DNA from: Trichopria drosophilae
Taxonomy: Eukaryota; Arthropoda; Insecta; Hymenoptera; Diapriidae
DNA: 64,000 nucleotides
Reading direction: 5' to 3'
Assembly (NCBI GenBank): GCA_030407085.1
Contig: CM059582.1
Span: 51,411,001 to 51,475,000 of the forward strand
Below the pieces are notes generated by a model. It was given only the letters and a program-made list of their open reading frames with translations. It ran no database searches and was not told the DNA's origin. Positions 53,401 to 64,000 of this stretch are shown one piece after another; position 1 is the first letter of the stretch; the number at the start of each line of letters is the position of its first letter. The position numbers and the translations under genes were made by a program.

Positions 53401-55216
53401 TGCCTTCGCAAGTCTGCCACGGCTTAGTAATTTAATCAGCTAAAACTAACATCGGCTCCACTTCCGACCCGTTGGCCCCCACGAGATGATTTAATCTTAC
53501 TAAAATGGTTGCGCGCTCGCTCTTCGTTCACTTGCGGGTACTTTAGGCACTACGTCAGGTTCATGGATGCTATATAATATCTCAATTGGATAATAAAATA
53601 AATAACGAGGAAAATGATATAATAGACTCTATTTCATTTGTTATCCTCGTTTCAGATTTAAGCCAAGATATTTTAGAAAGTTATGAGATTTTGACTGGGT
53701 TTCACCTGTTTAATTAATCTAAGCTAAGTTTATATTTTTTTAATTTGAAATATATCATTAATGAAATAAGATTTTATTTACATAAAAATATCTAGAAACT
53801 GAAACTTTTTGAATTAATGAAATTTAAACGCAACACATTACTCGATAAATATCGATTTTTTTATTTAATTGGTAATTAATAGTTGTGTATAATAGTTTTC
53901 ATAGTGTATTGTATTAAGAAAATAATTTCAAATAATATATGAAATGATCGGTCTACAGAGTAATCGATTGGGTATTTTGCTTGTCGTTGAAACGCATATT
54001 GCATTTTTATTAAGTAGATGTTTTTCTCATTAATCTCTAAAGTAGATAATGTCAACAGAAAGGAACTATACATTTGTAAGTCACGCGAACTACATTGATC
54101 GTATTACGTCGCCCTTTAATGTAAATATACCCAGAGTTAGCTATTGCTTCCATCTCCTGATTAATTACATTTTATTTTCGTAAGTCGGGCTGAGGTTATT
54201 GTATAATCACAATTAGGAAAAAAATAATTATAGAGCAGTTTCTATCGTTTACACGCTAAATAATGTTGTCGTAAAGTAAATTAGAGAGATTACTTGCCTT
54301 TTTTCCGGGTATTCCATGTGTAAATTAAATAAAATTAGAAACAGATTCGAAAGACGCAGTATGTTTTATAAAAAGTAGTTAAATTATATAAAATTATATT
54401 AAACAATATTATTTTAAAAATTCGGTTATTTGAATATACTTATTAGATATGAAATAAATGATTTGACAAAATTCTTACGAATTTGCATATAATAATTAGG
54501 AAATTCGTAGCTCGCTGTCATAAAGATAAAAGAACAAAACAAAATTCATTATATACCGTGTGACTCGTGCATATATTTGAATAAATACACCAATTACATT
54601 TCTCACTTAGATCTTGATTGCAACGCATATTAAACCGCGACGAATTCATTAGTTACGGATTTTTCGGCGACAAACTCATTTAGGAAATTTCTCATAGTTT
54701 CGTTAAATTAGAAATTAGAAATGATAGAAGAATATTTATATATGTTTCTACACACTAAACAAATATCTGTATTTAAGACAAAATTTATATGATTAAATAA
54801 TCGCAAGTAAAAAGTTTATTTAATTTGTGAAAAGATTTTGCGTATATTATCTATTTCATAGTTCTATTTTCATTATAAATTCGATTACTGAAATTAAGTC
54901 CTTTCGATGCCAGGAAATGTGTTTTAATTAGACAACGTATACTAAATAAATGTATATTGCAAAAATTACCATCTTGTACAATTTGCTTAGGTTTGCGCTT
55001 ATCATGCAAACATCTGCTATATTTTTTTTTTTAAATACTGTATTATTTAGGTAAGTTTCTGAACTAACTTTTACCGTCAAGTAATATATTTAACGAGCAT
55101 TGCAATCACTTTTGAATTTTAAATTTTTTTCCAGCATACGTTATTCACAAAATACAAAACATCAGAAAATGGATAATTTTAAAGAATACAGGGTATTTTC
55201 GAGAATAGTTGCAGTT

Positions 55217-55576
55217 CACAGAAAAAGTCTTAAAATTGTTACATCTCAAATTAAGCACAGTAAAACGCTAAAATTGAGCTAATTTTCTTAAATTTAATCA
55301 ATATTTGCGCCTAAAACCTTGTTTTTAGTTTTGGAAACTTACTTTTAGTCAACATTGAGGTTCGAAATAAGAATTTTCTAACTTAGGTGGGACAAGCTCG
55401 ACAAATTTTTCTTTAAGCATAAATCTCGACTAAAATTAAACTTTGCTGTCGGAAAGTAAAACTTTAAGCGCAAAAATTTATTTAATTTAAGAAAATTAGC
55501 TCAATTTTTGACTGAAATTACGCCTTTTACAGTGCTTAATTTGAGATATAACAATTTGAAGACTTTTTTTTCTGTA
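55217..55576. mobile_element. family C MITE, second copy
   Basis: Same architecture and length as 35745-36106: CACAGAAAAAGTCTTAAAATTGTTACATCT at the left, its complement ending TTTTTCTGTA at the right, and the same centre TAACTTAGGTGGGACAAGCTCGACAAA. The TA duplication is not preserved. It lies inside the large kn intron. Confidence 0.72.
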
Positions 55577-56533
55577 TTGATTAACTGCAAGTATACCTTC
55601 GAGCGTTAATAAGAAGTTTCTGAATAGCTGTCAGCGTTTCAATTCAACATAGTATCTGGTATTATCTAATATTATTTAACTGCCTGATAATTGCTCAAAC
55701 TTCTTCAATTCACTTTTGAATTTAACAATTAAATGTGTAATTTCCCTGCCTTTGTACTTTTTTCGCAACTGTAAATTTTTTACATATTAGAAAATGTTTT
55801 TTTTTTTAGAAAATCAACCGTTAAATTTGATATTGGTAGTTTTTGGTATATTAGACCAGTATATAGCAAAAACTACTAACGTACATTTTTAACCTGCCCA
55901 TTAAACGAGTTCTCTAGTGCAATGAGTACGCATGTACATCAAGTTTTATTCTTGAGAAGTTGGGGTCAATTGCTAAGTAATTTTAACCCTAGAATCGGAA
56001 GTCAGAATCGGCCCATCACTTCACAATTAATTATTGCTGCATTATTTACTACTGCTCATGCCCTTCAAATGGACTGTTCATGAATTATCTACGATATTTT
56101 CTGACGACGATTTACAGGCATCTTAAATTGTGACATTGTTTTCTTCATTCTGATTCGATACAAAAAAGTGAATTTTTATAATTTTACGTTTGTATATTCT
56201 TAAAGTGAAACATTATATATACTTCAAAGTGGTATTATAATTGCTCATAAGGCAAATAATAATAATTTAACGCTTTAAATTTGGCGGGCCTATGGCCTGC
56301 AGTAGCGACGGATGGTATTTGCATTCTTTAAACATTTCAACATGGCTGAAATATTTTCATACGCCCTCTGTCGAAGTAATTTCGATTCCCGAATAGCTGC
56401 CATTTTTAAAAAACGTTTTTAGAGCAAAAGTTAAAAATGCTAATTTCAGATGTTAAATATATGAAAAATAAAGAGAAACCGAAAAATGTATGACAATTTT
56501 GATAAAATAACGGGGAACTTAGAAGAACATTCG

Positions 56534-56603
56534 GTAGACATCAGGGTACGATTCTGGGACCTATCGATTGTCGGTTGAATGCTCAACCAACTGAGCTGTC
56601 TTC
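56534..56603 (-). other. tRNA-like relic (tRNA pseudogene or SINE head)
   Basis: Read on the minus strand the 70-nt segment starts GAAGACA and ends TGTCTAC, which pair in 6 of 7 positions like an acceptor stem. A perfect D arm follows (GCTC-AGTTGGTT-GAGC, matching the internal A box). GGTCCCAGAATCGTACC then sits where the variable loop and T arm should be, with a damaged B box. Bases 8-9 are missing and the T stem pairs only partly, so it is unlikely to be a working tRNA. Confidence 0.45.
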
Positions 56604-56842
56604 AACTATATACGTCACAGCATATTTGCTCGGTTCCATCTCGTCATATTTACCTGTCGCTGCTCTCTTTTCCCCCCACCTTGCGGGCTGAGGCCTCAGA
56701 AGTGTCCCGCTATGACGTCACGAATATAACGCGACCGAGGGGAGTGGGAGATGTGGTGCTCCTATTCTTTTAATATAACGAGATTGGAGGGGAAGGAAAG
56801 GAATCTAGTGGGTAAATATACTACGACTCTACTGCATTTCAT
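56601..56842 (+). mobile_element. pogo/Tc1-type MITE, decayed copy
   Basis: Collinear with 33807-34040: CAGCATATTTGC, CTGTCGCTGCTCTCTTTTCCCCCCACCTTG, GACGTCACGAATATAACGCGACCGAGG and GAGTGGGAG. The left terminal repeat is missing or unrecognisable, and the right end is either about 56810 or CTCTACTG at about 56842. It abuts a tRNA-like relic. Confidence 0.65.
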
Positions 56843-57344
56843 TCACATGACTCTTTCGCACCCACAGCCGGTTCAATGGGACATAGGACGGCCAAATTTT
56901 ATTATCATAAAGGCTGCATTTACAAATAATCCTATTTGTGAAAAAAAAAAATACTCAAGGACAAACCTCAAATATTTAAAAATCATAACCTAATGGGCCG
57001 ATTTAAAATCAGATTCAGATATTATCATGAAATTATTAAGTAAATGACCCACATCTCCCACTACAAAATCACCTTTTTAAAACATGTGTTATTTTAAAAC
57101 TACATATCATAGTTTCAAATGATTCAAATCGTGAAATTGCTAATTTTTGTTTTGAAAATCATCCACATAAACTTTTGCTAAGTACTATCCGACAAAGAAG
57201 CATTGTTCCAAACTCGTTGCAGATTGTCTAAAGATTGTTCCATTGCTTTAACAATGTAAACACAGCTCGATCCAAAGATCGACATGAATTTACACGTAGA
57301 TTACGATTATGTCAACGATAATATCGAGGAAGCCGAGTCAGTGC

Positions 57345-57900
57345 TTATACGGGTATGCGTATTATAGTAGGTGCGAACGTGGAGCGGACTGTAAAACCGC
57401 GCAACCTCCGATCTAAAAAGGCGCCCCCCGGCTTCGTCATAAAGCCCTTATCCCGGTCGTAATCAGTCGGCGTATTTGCGTTTGCTCGAAGGTTACGATC
57501 CTTCTTATAGGGCGCTATCTTCGTGCCGGAATCTCCCGAGCTTTCGCGAGGGGGTCGGACGAGTCCTATATATACAGTGGTCGAACACGTGGTTCCCGTA
57601 CTCATACATATACAGGGGGAGGGTTCGCCACGTGGCGCAGATAACGGGACGGCATGCACAGTGGCGCGTCACCGGTTGAAGCCCGGTCGAAATCAAGCCC
57701 CTGGAAAATTAAGCGCTCAAACCGTCGACGATAAGGCACCCATAGTGCGTCGGCGCAGAGAAGCGTCAAACCGGAAGGGGTGGAGTATCCTTCAAAACAT
57801 CACGATGAAACTCCCAATAAGAATTATCCATGCTGGGATCTCTGTTATCGATTTGTTTACGTCATATTTGTCAATTTTGAGGTATCCTTTGTGTTAGCCT
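57345..57900. promoter_or_regulatory. GC-rich intronic island with TATATATA and paired CACGTG boxes
   Basis: TATATATACAG at 57567-57577 is followed by CACGTG at 57586-57591. A second ATATACAG (57608-57615) is followed by the palindrome GCCACGTGGC (57627-57636). The spacing suggests a local duplication of a small module. Frames across it are not protein-like. It could be an intronic promoter or an enhancer bound by bHLH factors. Confidence 0.4.
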
Positions 57901-59511
57901 TTGTAGACTCCTATGTGTTTATTTTAGACAGACAAACCGGAATTTCCAATTAGAAACTATTTTTTTATAGGTGGTAACAATAATAAAATGTAGGAAATGT
58001 AACGGATGATTCAACCCTAAAAATGACACTTTACCGTTCCTTAACCCTGAAATGTTACAAGTTGTTTTTCATTGACCCCAAGCAATTATGACATAACATA
58101 AGATAACATTTCTGATGTTAGAACGGCCCAAAGTATCAATTAAGGGTTCCGAAATCGGTTGACAAATAGCATGCGGCTTTTCCTATATTCCTTTATTACT
58201 AATCAAGTGACAGGTCACTAAACTTATGGAATACAGCTTTATTCTGCATTAAACTCATATTAATATAGTTTTATAATCTGAAAAAGAGGTAAGACAACAA
58301 TTTATGAGAGTCGTCTGAATACTAAACGTATTTAATTCTTTTCTTTTTTCTTAACTATTTCTCGGCATGTCTAAACTAACATATAGTTGAAATAGTATGT
58401 AAGGGGACCAAAAACCAAAAAATACACCAAGAAATATGACCAAATTTATTTTTGCAGACATTAATAAACGAAAATGGATTCTGTAAAGTCATCAAAAATC
58501 GACTTGTTAGCATCGTAGAAAAATCTTTACACTATGACTTTATGCAGTAATTATCTCATACTTCTGAATTTCTTAAAAATATGTTTGGAAGTAAATGAGC
58601 CAGAGTGTCATGTTGGCGAAATGGCAAACAATGGAATCATAATAATAAATGACCTAACATTAAGTAAATAAATTTTGAGTTTTCGAAATTCTGACTATTT
58701 AAAGAGTAAAATCACTGAAATCGGTGAGAAAATGGTGATGAAAAACCGGAAATACATTTGAAGAAAAAGTCTTAATGCAAAGATTCCTCAATTGATAAGG
58801 TGGTAAGCTATGCTGAAAAATCGACATTAAAAATGATTGAAGCTAATTTTCAAAGTGCGAGCTCTGGAACTGGAATTCTAACTATTATAAGTGACATCCC
58901 ATAAAATATCACAGAAATTCGTCGAGAAATGATTGAGAATTTTTAGAAACAGATGGAATTTTTAGGAATAGACTAGAAAAAAAATCATTACGTTTTAGCA
59001 TTTTTATTAGTTTTAGAAAAATTCTCTTATTTATAGAAAAATTCTGGCATTTTTAAGATTCTTTATAGTAGATTGAATTAGAGGTAGAAAGTCCGAATTT
59101 TAAGAAACCGTTTCCAGTGATTTTTAGTTTATATTTTTACATATAGATTTCTACCTTACCAACTTCAAAATTATGGTTATGAACATTTATTCATTTTCTC
59201 CATATTTCCTAGAAAATATAAAAAAAAAAAACGATTTCAGACGTGATCGACAGATTTTTGTATATACAAATACTATTTTTTCCAAAGACAAGGTTTTATA
59301 TAAGTTACCTTCTTGATTTGATTAATAGAATTACTCGTTTAATATTTGAATTTCTAAAAACAGATTCAGAAAATTTTAATTACACTTTATTAGCGTAGAT
59401 TTTTGCCTTACCATCGGATTACTCCAGTATCCCTTGTTTTTTATTGTGAAAATTCAAAAGATATTTTTTTTCGGAATACGCAAAAGTTATTACAAAAGTA
59501 GAACAACTATT

Positions 59512-60689
59512 TAATAAAAATATTAATAAGGGTTCGGCTTTGTCCTACAAAGTTGGTTGCTGTTGATTTTCCTCGACGTTTCGAACGACTTACGTTCATT
59601 TGCGACAACAGACAAACATATTCCAGACAATGTAAAATTCATTGCAAAACTGGGACCAAGATATAATGCCCCACACAAATTAAATAACAGAACTACAATA
59701 GATACTATAAAATATACAGAATCATTTATAACCAGGAATACTGAGATACCAAAAACTGATATACGGAACAAAATTATAGATACAATGTTAAGGTTTTCAA
59801 ATTATAATGCACACGAATCAAGAATTGATAAAATTATAAAATCCTATACAATAGAAACGAAAAACTTTTTACGAACAAACAAAGATATAATGTTTACACC
59901 AGCAGATAAAGGCAATGTAACTGTAGCGTTAGATAGAAACACTTATATACAAAAAATGGAATTATTATTTTCGGATACTGATTACTACACAATAGTTCAC
60001 AAGGATCCCACAAAAATATTACAATCAGCGTGTTATAAAATCTTAAAACACCTAAACGATAACGAGTACTTAAACTACCGGATTCACAAAAATAACCGCA
60101 CACAAACAGATAAGACACTAGCTCGCGGATATGGTTTACCAAAGATACATAAAGAAGATGTACCATTAAGACCAATTATATCTTCAATAGGAACTCCCAC
60201 ATATGCAATAGCAAAATTTATAACAGAAATAATTAAAAACAATACAAGAAAACCACTTTCTCACGTTCAAGATAGTATACACCTACACTCGTTAATCAGG
60301 GATATCAATATACCAACCGACTATGTTTTACTTTCATTAGACGCTACATCATTGTTTACAAACATTCCGGTAGAATTGGTAATAAACAGTATCACCAAAA
60401 GATATTCATATATGAGAAGGACTATTACAATACCATTGGAAGATATAATTAACATAATAGAATTTCTATTCGGTAACACATATTTTAAATTCAACAAACG
60501 TATTTACAAACAAACACTCGGAACACCCATGGGGTCACCGGTGTCACCAGTACTAGCGAATATTGTTATGGATGATCTGGAAACTGAATGCCTTCAAAAA
60601 AATGAACGCAAGTCGTTCGAAACGTCGAGGAAAATCAACAGCAACCAACTTTGTAGGACAAAGCCGAACCCTTATTAATATTTTTATTA
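59512..60689 (+). mobile_element. Penelope-like element, internally truncated, with 90-bp inverted repeats
   Basis: A reverse-transcriptase frame sits between two 90-bp arms (59512-59601 and 60600-60689) that are exact reverse complements except for about one base. The arms include the motif CGAAACGTCGAGG. The RT shows Penelope-family blocks: ADKGN, GLPKIHK, RPIISS, DATSLFTNIP and GTPMGSPVSPVLAN. Terminal repeats in inverted arrangement are known for this class. The near identity of the arms and the unbroken frame point to recent insertion. It lies antisense in the kn intron. Confidence 0.85.
59557..60678 (+). pseudogene. Penelope-type reverse transcriptase, N-terminal/palm fragment
   Basis: The frame is 373 codons with no stop. 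Residues about 1-15 and 348-373 are simply the two inverted repeats read through. Between them: a conserved N-terminal piece (VKFIAKLGPRYNAP, 26-39), RT fingers ADKGNVTVALDR (116-127), GLPKIHK (193-199), RPIISS (205-210), palm motif A LSLDATSLFTNIP (259-271) and GTPMGSPVSPVLAN (322-335). The catalytic YVDD/FVDD box, thumb and GIY-YIG endonuclease that follow in complete elements are absent: the frame runs straight into the right arm. It cannot be an active polymerase by itself. Confidence 0.8.
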
Positions 60690-62248
60690 TATATAACTTC
60701 TACATAAAAACACCGTGTAATTAGAACAACTATTATTAACTTCAATAACAATCTGTTCAAAAAAGTCATTTTTTGTTTTCCTGAAGTTATTTCTAAATGA
60801 AAATGAATATTAAATAAAGCAGTTTAAGATATAAAAAAAGCAAGGTTATTCAAATAAATAATAATGGTAATTATTTTTCTACGAAATTTTAATTGAAATA
60901 ATATAAGTGCATTTGAAAATGTTACTTATTTAATGTTACTATGTTGTATTGTCCTTATGAAAACTTGATAAAATTTGAAAAATTATATGGCAAGTACAAG
61001 AAATAATACTTTTACTTATTATTTTAATAAAAAAGTTTTAAGTTTATAGAAAAGAAAAGTGTAATAGTTTTTAAAAGAAACTTCATAGAAATTAAAATCC
61101 TATTGATTTGGAGTTATCTAAATTTCAATTATTTTCCACATAATCAAACATTGTTATATTGGTTCTAAATACATTTTAGGTTAGGATGATATAAAATAAA
61201 TTTCGAATGTATACGATGAAAATGTAATCGAAGTAAACGATGAAAATTTAAGTAATTTATATTCTACAATAAAATGTCTTGTGTCAAGACACTTTTCATG
61301 TCTAAGACACGCTAAATGTCGTATAGGAAAATAATACAGAGTAAATGACATAAAAATAAACATAAAAGTATTATTAAAGTGAATTTTTAACTTCATAAAA
61401 ATGAAACATTGTATCAACAGCTAATAATCTATAAAAAAAAGAAATTGAAGAAAAAATGAAAAATATATAATACGTTTCAGAAATTGAAAGTTTATTTAGC
61501 ATTAAACAGCATGGATGAACCAACCAGCGGGTACTGAAATAGATATAACAATTTGTCGATCCAATTAAGTCGAGATAAAATAAATTTGAAAATTGTCATT
61601 AAACGAAATGAAATATTGAACTAAAGTTTAATGCCATTTGTAGTTATCATCATTAAAACCTACAAGCTGCTCGAGAATCAGCCTTAAAGTCATGAAAAAC
61701 TTGCACTGGATTCCTTCTCTCGAAGAATTTGTGTCGATACGTGCCGTTCAAACGGTAAAATCATATGTCAATATTAGTCTAACTAATCACATGCTGTGAT
61801 TTATATGATCTTTAGATATCAAGTAAAACTATATCTAAGTGACGTTTCGAATTTCATACAAATTATAGCACCATTATGATTGGTATATTTTTGTAAAAAG
61901 ATACTCTACACTAAAATTTATGTTAAATTTCTTATTATCCCAAATTTTTTGAACAGTATTTAATTCCTCACCACTTTAACTTTCGCATCTCAAAGATTTC
62001 TCACTATGATTAAGGCTTATTATCCCGCTAGGCCTAATGTCAATTGTACATCAGTTTTCTGTCAACAATCCCTTGATTATGCCAACTGTATCTGTTATAT
62101 CACTATATGATTAGAATTAGTTTAGTAATCTATTATGTAACCCACACGTCCGATGTAGTTAATTCATGCAAAGCAGCTTTTGTCATGAGACTCGCCCTTT
62201 GGCCTTCTATGCAATGTTTGTACATTCAGCAACCAATAAATAGAAGTC

Positions 62249-62272
62249 TATTATTATTATTATTATTATTAT
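62249..62272. repeat. (TTA)8 microsatellite
   Basis: Eight uninterrupted TTA/TAT units in the partly sequenced 3.3-kb stretch before the 56-bp kn exon. Confidence 0.85.
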
Positions 62273-62863
62273 CAATTAAAAAAGCCGTTTGCAGTTTGTT
62301 ATCATTTTTATACCGGGAAAAAAGTTTACTTATTTCGCGCTATGTTTGTGTAATATGCAATTGTAATAATTGATAAATTCATAACGTTAACTAAATTAAC
62401 AACAAAGTTTATAGGAAATTTAAAATACATGAGAGGTGGATCAAATTGATGCTAAATATATTATATGATACTAGCTCAAGGAATTGAAAGTTTTCAGTAA
62501 ACGATAAAATAGAATGAATGCAATACTAAGTAATGCTGATTTTTGCATTAGTATTTTAAAAATTCATTTAAATGGATAGGTATAAATTCAAATATACTTG
62601 AATACAAACATTTACGATAGACGAGTAACAAAATTGTATGTGACTGTAAGAAATAAATCTTACAAACAGTATTGAAAGAATTCCTATAAGTTAGATCACT
62701 GTTAGAAAAAAAATACATCAGAGTTTATATAAGAACAAAAACGAATATTACGGTGAAACGTATTTCTCTTATATATAAAATAGAACGATCTGAAAAACTT
62801 GAGGATTCTTTAAATCTATACACTCTTTGAAATACAAATAGATTTTTTATATGTATAACTGAC

Positions 62864-62919
62864 CTGTTTTGTTACAGAATCAATTAATCTGACGTAGATG
62901 TCCTGCTCTTGCCTCACAC
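62864..62919 (-). CDS. kn: COE/EBF (knot/collier) internal exon, DNA-binding domain part 1
   Basis: This 56-bp minus-strand exon encodes VRQEQDIYVRLIDSVTKQ, preceded by a glycine codon split by the upstream intron (phase 1). The acceptor is a pyrimidine-rich TTTTTTGTTTCAG and the donor is CAG|GTCAGT. The peptide matches the COE DNA-binding domain of insect Knot/Collier and is close to vertebrate EBF, which has TEQDFYVRLIDSMTKQ here (from memory of the family). COE proteins are nuclear, dimeric transcription factors of neuronal, muscle and blood-cell programmes. The exon ends in phase 0 and joins in frame to the exon at 44259-44332, 18.5 kb away. Upstream exons, including the start codon, lie beyond 64000. 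The chance of another gene family is very low because the next two exons continue the same protein. Confidence 0.95.
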
Positions 62920-64000
62920 CTGAAACAAAAAACGATAGAAGCTTATTAGTATTTGATACCCCACGTCCAGGAAACTTCTTCACGCAGGAAAAAGTTTGAT
63001 CGATGGCTTTCAGAATCAAAGAAATACCGTAATGATTTCCTTATAACGCATTGCTGATGACTTGATATTGTACACATAGCGTCCCGATCGTACAATTTTC
63101 AGTTTACGGAATACATTTCGTATAATGTGCGAAAAACGTTAGCACATTTATTTTTACGATTTTTCCAATTAGGTATGATATTCCGTAAACATCAAATGAG
63201 TCTGACGGTTATGAAACGTAAAGTATTGTATTGATGGTCTTGTTAGTATTCAAAATTAATTGTGTATAATATCTTTCGTAAATAATACAAGTGATTTAAT
63301 TGGTTCTTGATGATAAAATGTATATAAAATGTTGATTTTCTTTGAATAAAGTGGATCGTGAAGGTTTTATTGCGAAATAAAACGTTTTTACTAAAATATA
63401 TAGGGACACGAGGGGTTATACTGATCAGCCCTTATGCACATTTCTCAAGGCCGATTATGAAAAAAATGTATTTTATATTTTTGTACTAAAGAACTTTATA
63501 CCGGTATCTAATTTCAGTCCAAAATTATAATTTTTTATTGCAAGAAGTTAATTTTAAAACATTAGAATGTTTATGATATAATTTAACATAAGAATGGGAC
63601 CTTACGATATAACGTTTTCCAGCTTTTTAACTAGTTCCCAGCAAAGTATGGAAATAAAGTTTCGTGCTACTTCTAATTAAGAAATGGTACCTGGTAAACT
63701 CGTAAGAATAAGCTTGATTGATAATTATTAATTACTTTTGAACACGTCTCGATAACGGGAGACATATTTGTCTGCAGGACATGGCATACATTTTATAAAC
63801 ATCTTTTTTTTTCTAAAAATGGAAATTGTATAATTTTAATTTTTTCCAACATCTGTAACGCTAAAGTCGAGAATGTTTTGTTAAATTCAGAGTTTTATGC
63901 AATATTTTGTTGCAAAAAATATTTTGTCAATGATGGAAATTGTTATATAAGTTTTTTTAATCATTTCTGATTTAATCAAAAATAAAATTACAGTAACTCG
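62920..64000 (-). other. kn: kn intron, partial (runs off the window)
   Basis: This is AT-rich sequence upstream (in gene orientation) of the 56-bp exon. I see no further COE exon; the expected preceding segment of the DNA-binding domain is absent up to 64000. The intron is phase 1 because the exon starts with the last two bases of a glycine codon. Confidence 0.85.

Overview
The window reads as AT-rich animal (insect-type) non-coding DNA that contains three internal exons of one large gene. I infer an insect, with Hymenoptera the best guess. The reasons are the protein residues of the one recognisable gene, spliced introns of up to 18.5 kb, degenerate CCTAA arrays, and relics of piggyBac, pogo/Tc1 and Penelope-like elements. 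Nothing prokaryotic is present, and almost every open frame here is a chance frame.

The only gene I can name is a COE/EBF family transcription factor (Drosophila knot/collier, vertebrate EBF), read on the minus strand. Exons lie at 62864-62919 (56 bp), 44259-44332 (74 bp) and 43042-43110 (69 bp). Each has a canonical AG acceptor and GT donor, and the phases join without a gap into 66 uninterrupted residues of the COE DNA-binding domain, including the whole zinc knuckle. Upstream exons must lie beyond 64000. I could not find the next downstream exon (the one after VIIDR) in 1-43041, so that stretch is either one very large intron or intron plus flanking DNA.

Three perfect copies of the COE recognition palindrome TCCCNNGGGA occur in the window, at 41085, 49525 and 50425. 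All three fall in GC-richer islands in introns around these exons, which suggests autoregulation.

The left 43 kb is non-coding. AT-rich DNA alternates with GC-richer, often GA-rich islands (about 4.5-7.1, 9.65-10.2, 14.2-14.7, 24.2-32.3 and 37.7-38.3 kb) that look like candidate enhancers or promoters. Several mobile-element families are interspersed: (A/B) an unusual family ending in GGGTGC, with 8-bp target duplications and ends built from degenerate AAAAACCGACA units (1-273, 7608-7910, 38669-39385, 43752-43907); (pogo) TA-flanked CAGTAGAGTCCCGG elements (17745-17937, 33807-34040, a decayed copy at about 56601-56842); (piggyBac) TTAA-flanked elements (11290-12155, 17953-18357, an older copy near 1478-1989); (C) 360-bp near-palindromic TA-type MITEs (35745-36106, 55217-55576); and a 204-bp hairpin (16057-16260).

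The 18.5-kb intron between the first two exons holds an unassigned protein-like open frame (46510-46923, minus), the regulatory island at 49.3-50.7 kb, a tRNA-like relic (56534-56603), an island with two CACGTG boxes (57.35-57.9 kb), and a young, internally truncated Penelope-like element bounded by near-identical 90-bp inverted repeats (59512-60689).
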